Below are positions 63,304-64,000 of a DNA stretch of 64,000 nucleotides, in pieces; within the stretch, counting starts at the first letter, position 1, and each line of letters begins with the position of its first letter. Both the position numbers and the translations under genes were made by a program. The notes below the pieces were generated by a model. It worked only from the letters and a program-made list of their open reading frames with translations. It was not told the origin of the DNA and ran no database searches. The stretch is from Gymnothorax reevesii (lineage: Eukaryota; Chordata; Actinopteri; Anguilliformes; Muraenidae), in the NCBI GenBank assembly GCA_029721435.1, contig CM056581.1, forward strand, positions 72,092,712 through 72,156,711, in the 5' to 3' direction.

Positions 63304-64000
63304 TTAAAGCTGCAAGCAGCGTTGAACGGGCCCTCGCCCCCATGCGCACGTTGGGGTTGTGGTGAGATCCTGACGGGTGGAGCTGTGCACCCAAGACCTT
63401 TGGACAGGTCAAGTGCCGGCCCCAACCTGAGAGAAAGTGTCGAGTGAATTGGACAAAGCTGAAGGAATTATGATAAGTTGATACTTCATCCACCAGAAGT
63501 TGCTCTGAGTGTAGCCAAATTTGGGCAGGTGCATTCAGGGGCAGACCCTAAGCACAAATGTAAAGTTTTGAGCAAATCGGCCAATTTCAACGTAAAATAT
63601 GGCATTTCCTGTTTCCATAAGGGGGCATGATGAGGTAGATTGTTTAGCTGCACATCGAGGCGTTCAGGGTGGAGCTTTTACCATGCACAGGAATTTTGAA
63701 CCCATTTGGATGAAGTATGAGGGAGAGCCAGCAGCTCAAATGTGTTTGGCGAGGCATCTGAAATGGGGAAACCATGGCGGCCAGGCCCATTTAGCGACGG
63801 ACATGCCGAGCACTACTTTTGGTCAGCATGGTCTCTTGATGATCAGAAATAAGTATTAGGTTGATTGGACGGAATCGCTAGGAGGAGATCTTTAAAATGC
63901 AATATGTGGAAATCGGGCCAAAATGACACATTAAAATCAAAGTGGCTGACTTCCTGTTTGGAATTGACCGATGGTGCCGTAGACTATTTTGTTCGAATAG
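63304..64000 (+). repeat. Array unit 8 (type A), runs off the window
   Basis: The head and first 700 bp are very similar to units 5 and 7, so the array continues beyond the right edge. Confidence 0.8.

Noticed and set aside
38962..63859. Many similar 60-150 residue frames recurring across the array
   Set aside because: They recur because the DNA repeats recur. The related frames are broken at different points in different units, and none shows a protein domain.
36698..64000. Centromeric satellite
   Set aside because: Units are kilobases long, vary from 2.0 to 5.6 kb, have transposon-like ends, and carry dispersed-family signatures; this is not a uniform satellite.

Overview
This window is vertebrate nuclear DNA, almost certainly from a ray-finned fish. 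The evidence is a spliced G-protein alpha exon that matches vertebrate GNAI2, several repeat families I recognise from fish genomes (Gmr1-type LTR retroelement, Rex1-like and CR1-like LINEs, Tc1-like elements, the TTAAAGCTGCAAGCAGC repeat), and the absence of bacterial-style gene packing. I cannot name the species.

Only one host gene is visible: coding exon 1 of a GNAI2-like gene on the minus strand (33044-33161), with a ZNF143/STAF-type motif about 830 bp upstream of its ATG. I found no exon 2 at lower coordinates, so most of 1-33043 is probably intron 1, filled with transposons. Everything right of about 34 kb would be upstream intergenic DNA.

Layout. 1.5-3.0 kb: a degraded DNA transposon with 6-bp target duplications, containing a minus-strand Rex1-like LINE tail. 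4.4-7.7 kb: a SINE/LINE-tail-like repeat, then a decayed CR1-type LINE carrying a textbook hAT MITE. 8.0-14.4 kb: a full-length but dead Ty3/gypsy element with both LTRs and the unusual order gag-protease-integrase-RT-RNase H (Gmr1 type), inserted in a palindromic MITE. 14.7-19.1 kb: nested DNA elements (MITE, then Tc1-like, then a TTGTCCCCCGT element) followed by a 2.4-kb foldback element with terminal inverted repeats of roughly 0.75 kb. 19-34 kb: mostly unrecognised single-copy DNA with scattered MITEs (hAT, Harbinger-like) and simple repeats. 35.0-36.2 kb: a 1.27-kb solo LTR. 36.7-64.0 kb: a same-orientation, head-to-tail array of at least eight copies of a large non-coding element beginning TTAAAGCTGCAAGCAGC. 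A 6.9-kb L1/Tx1-like LINE and a 640-bp solo LTR interrupt it.

No element here is clearly intact. The L1/Tx1 LINE is closest, with its frame preserved apart from one nonsense codon in ORF1 and two in ORF2. Most open reading frames in the 36-64 kb array are chance frames in non-coding repeat. All family assignments come from motif reading; no database search was possible.
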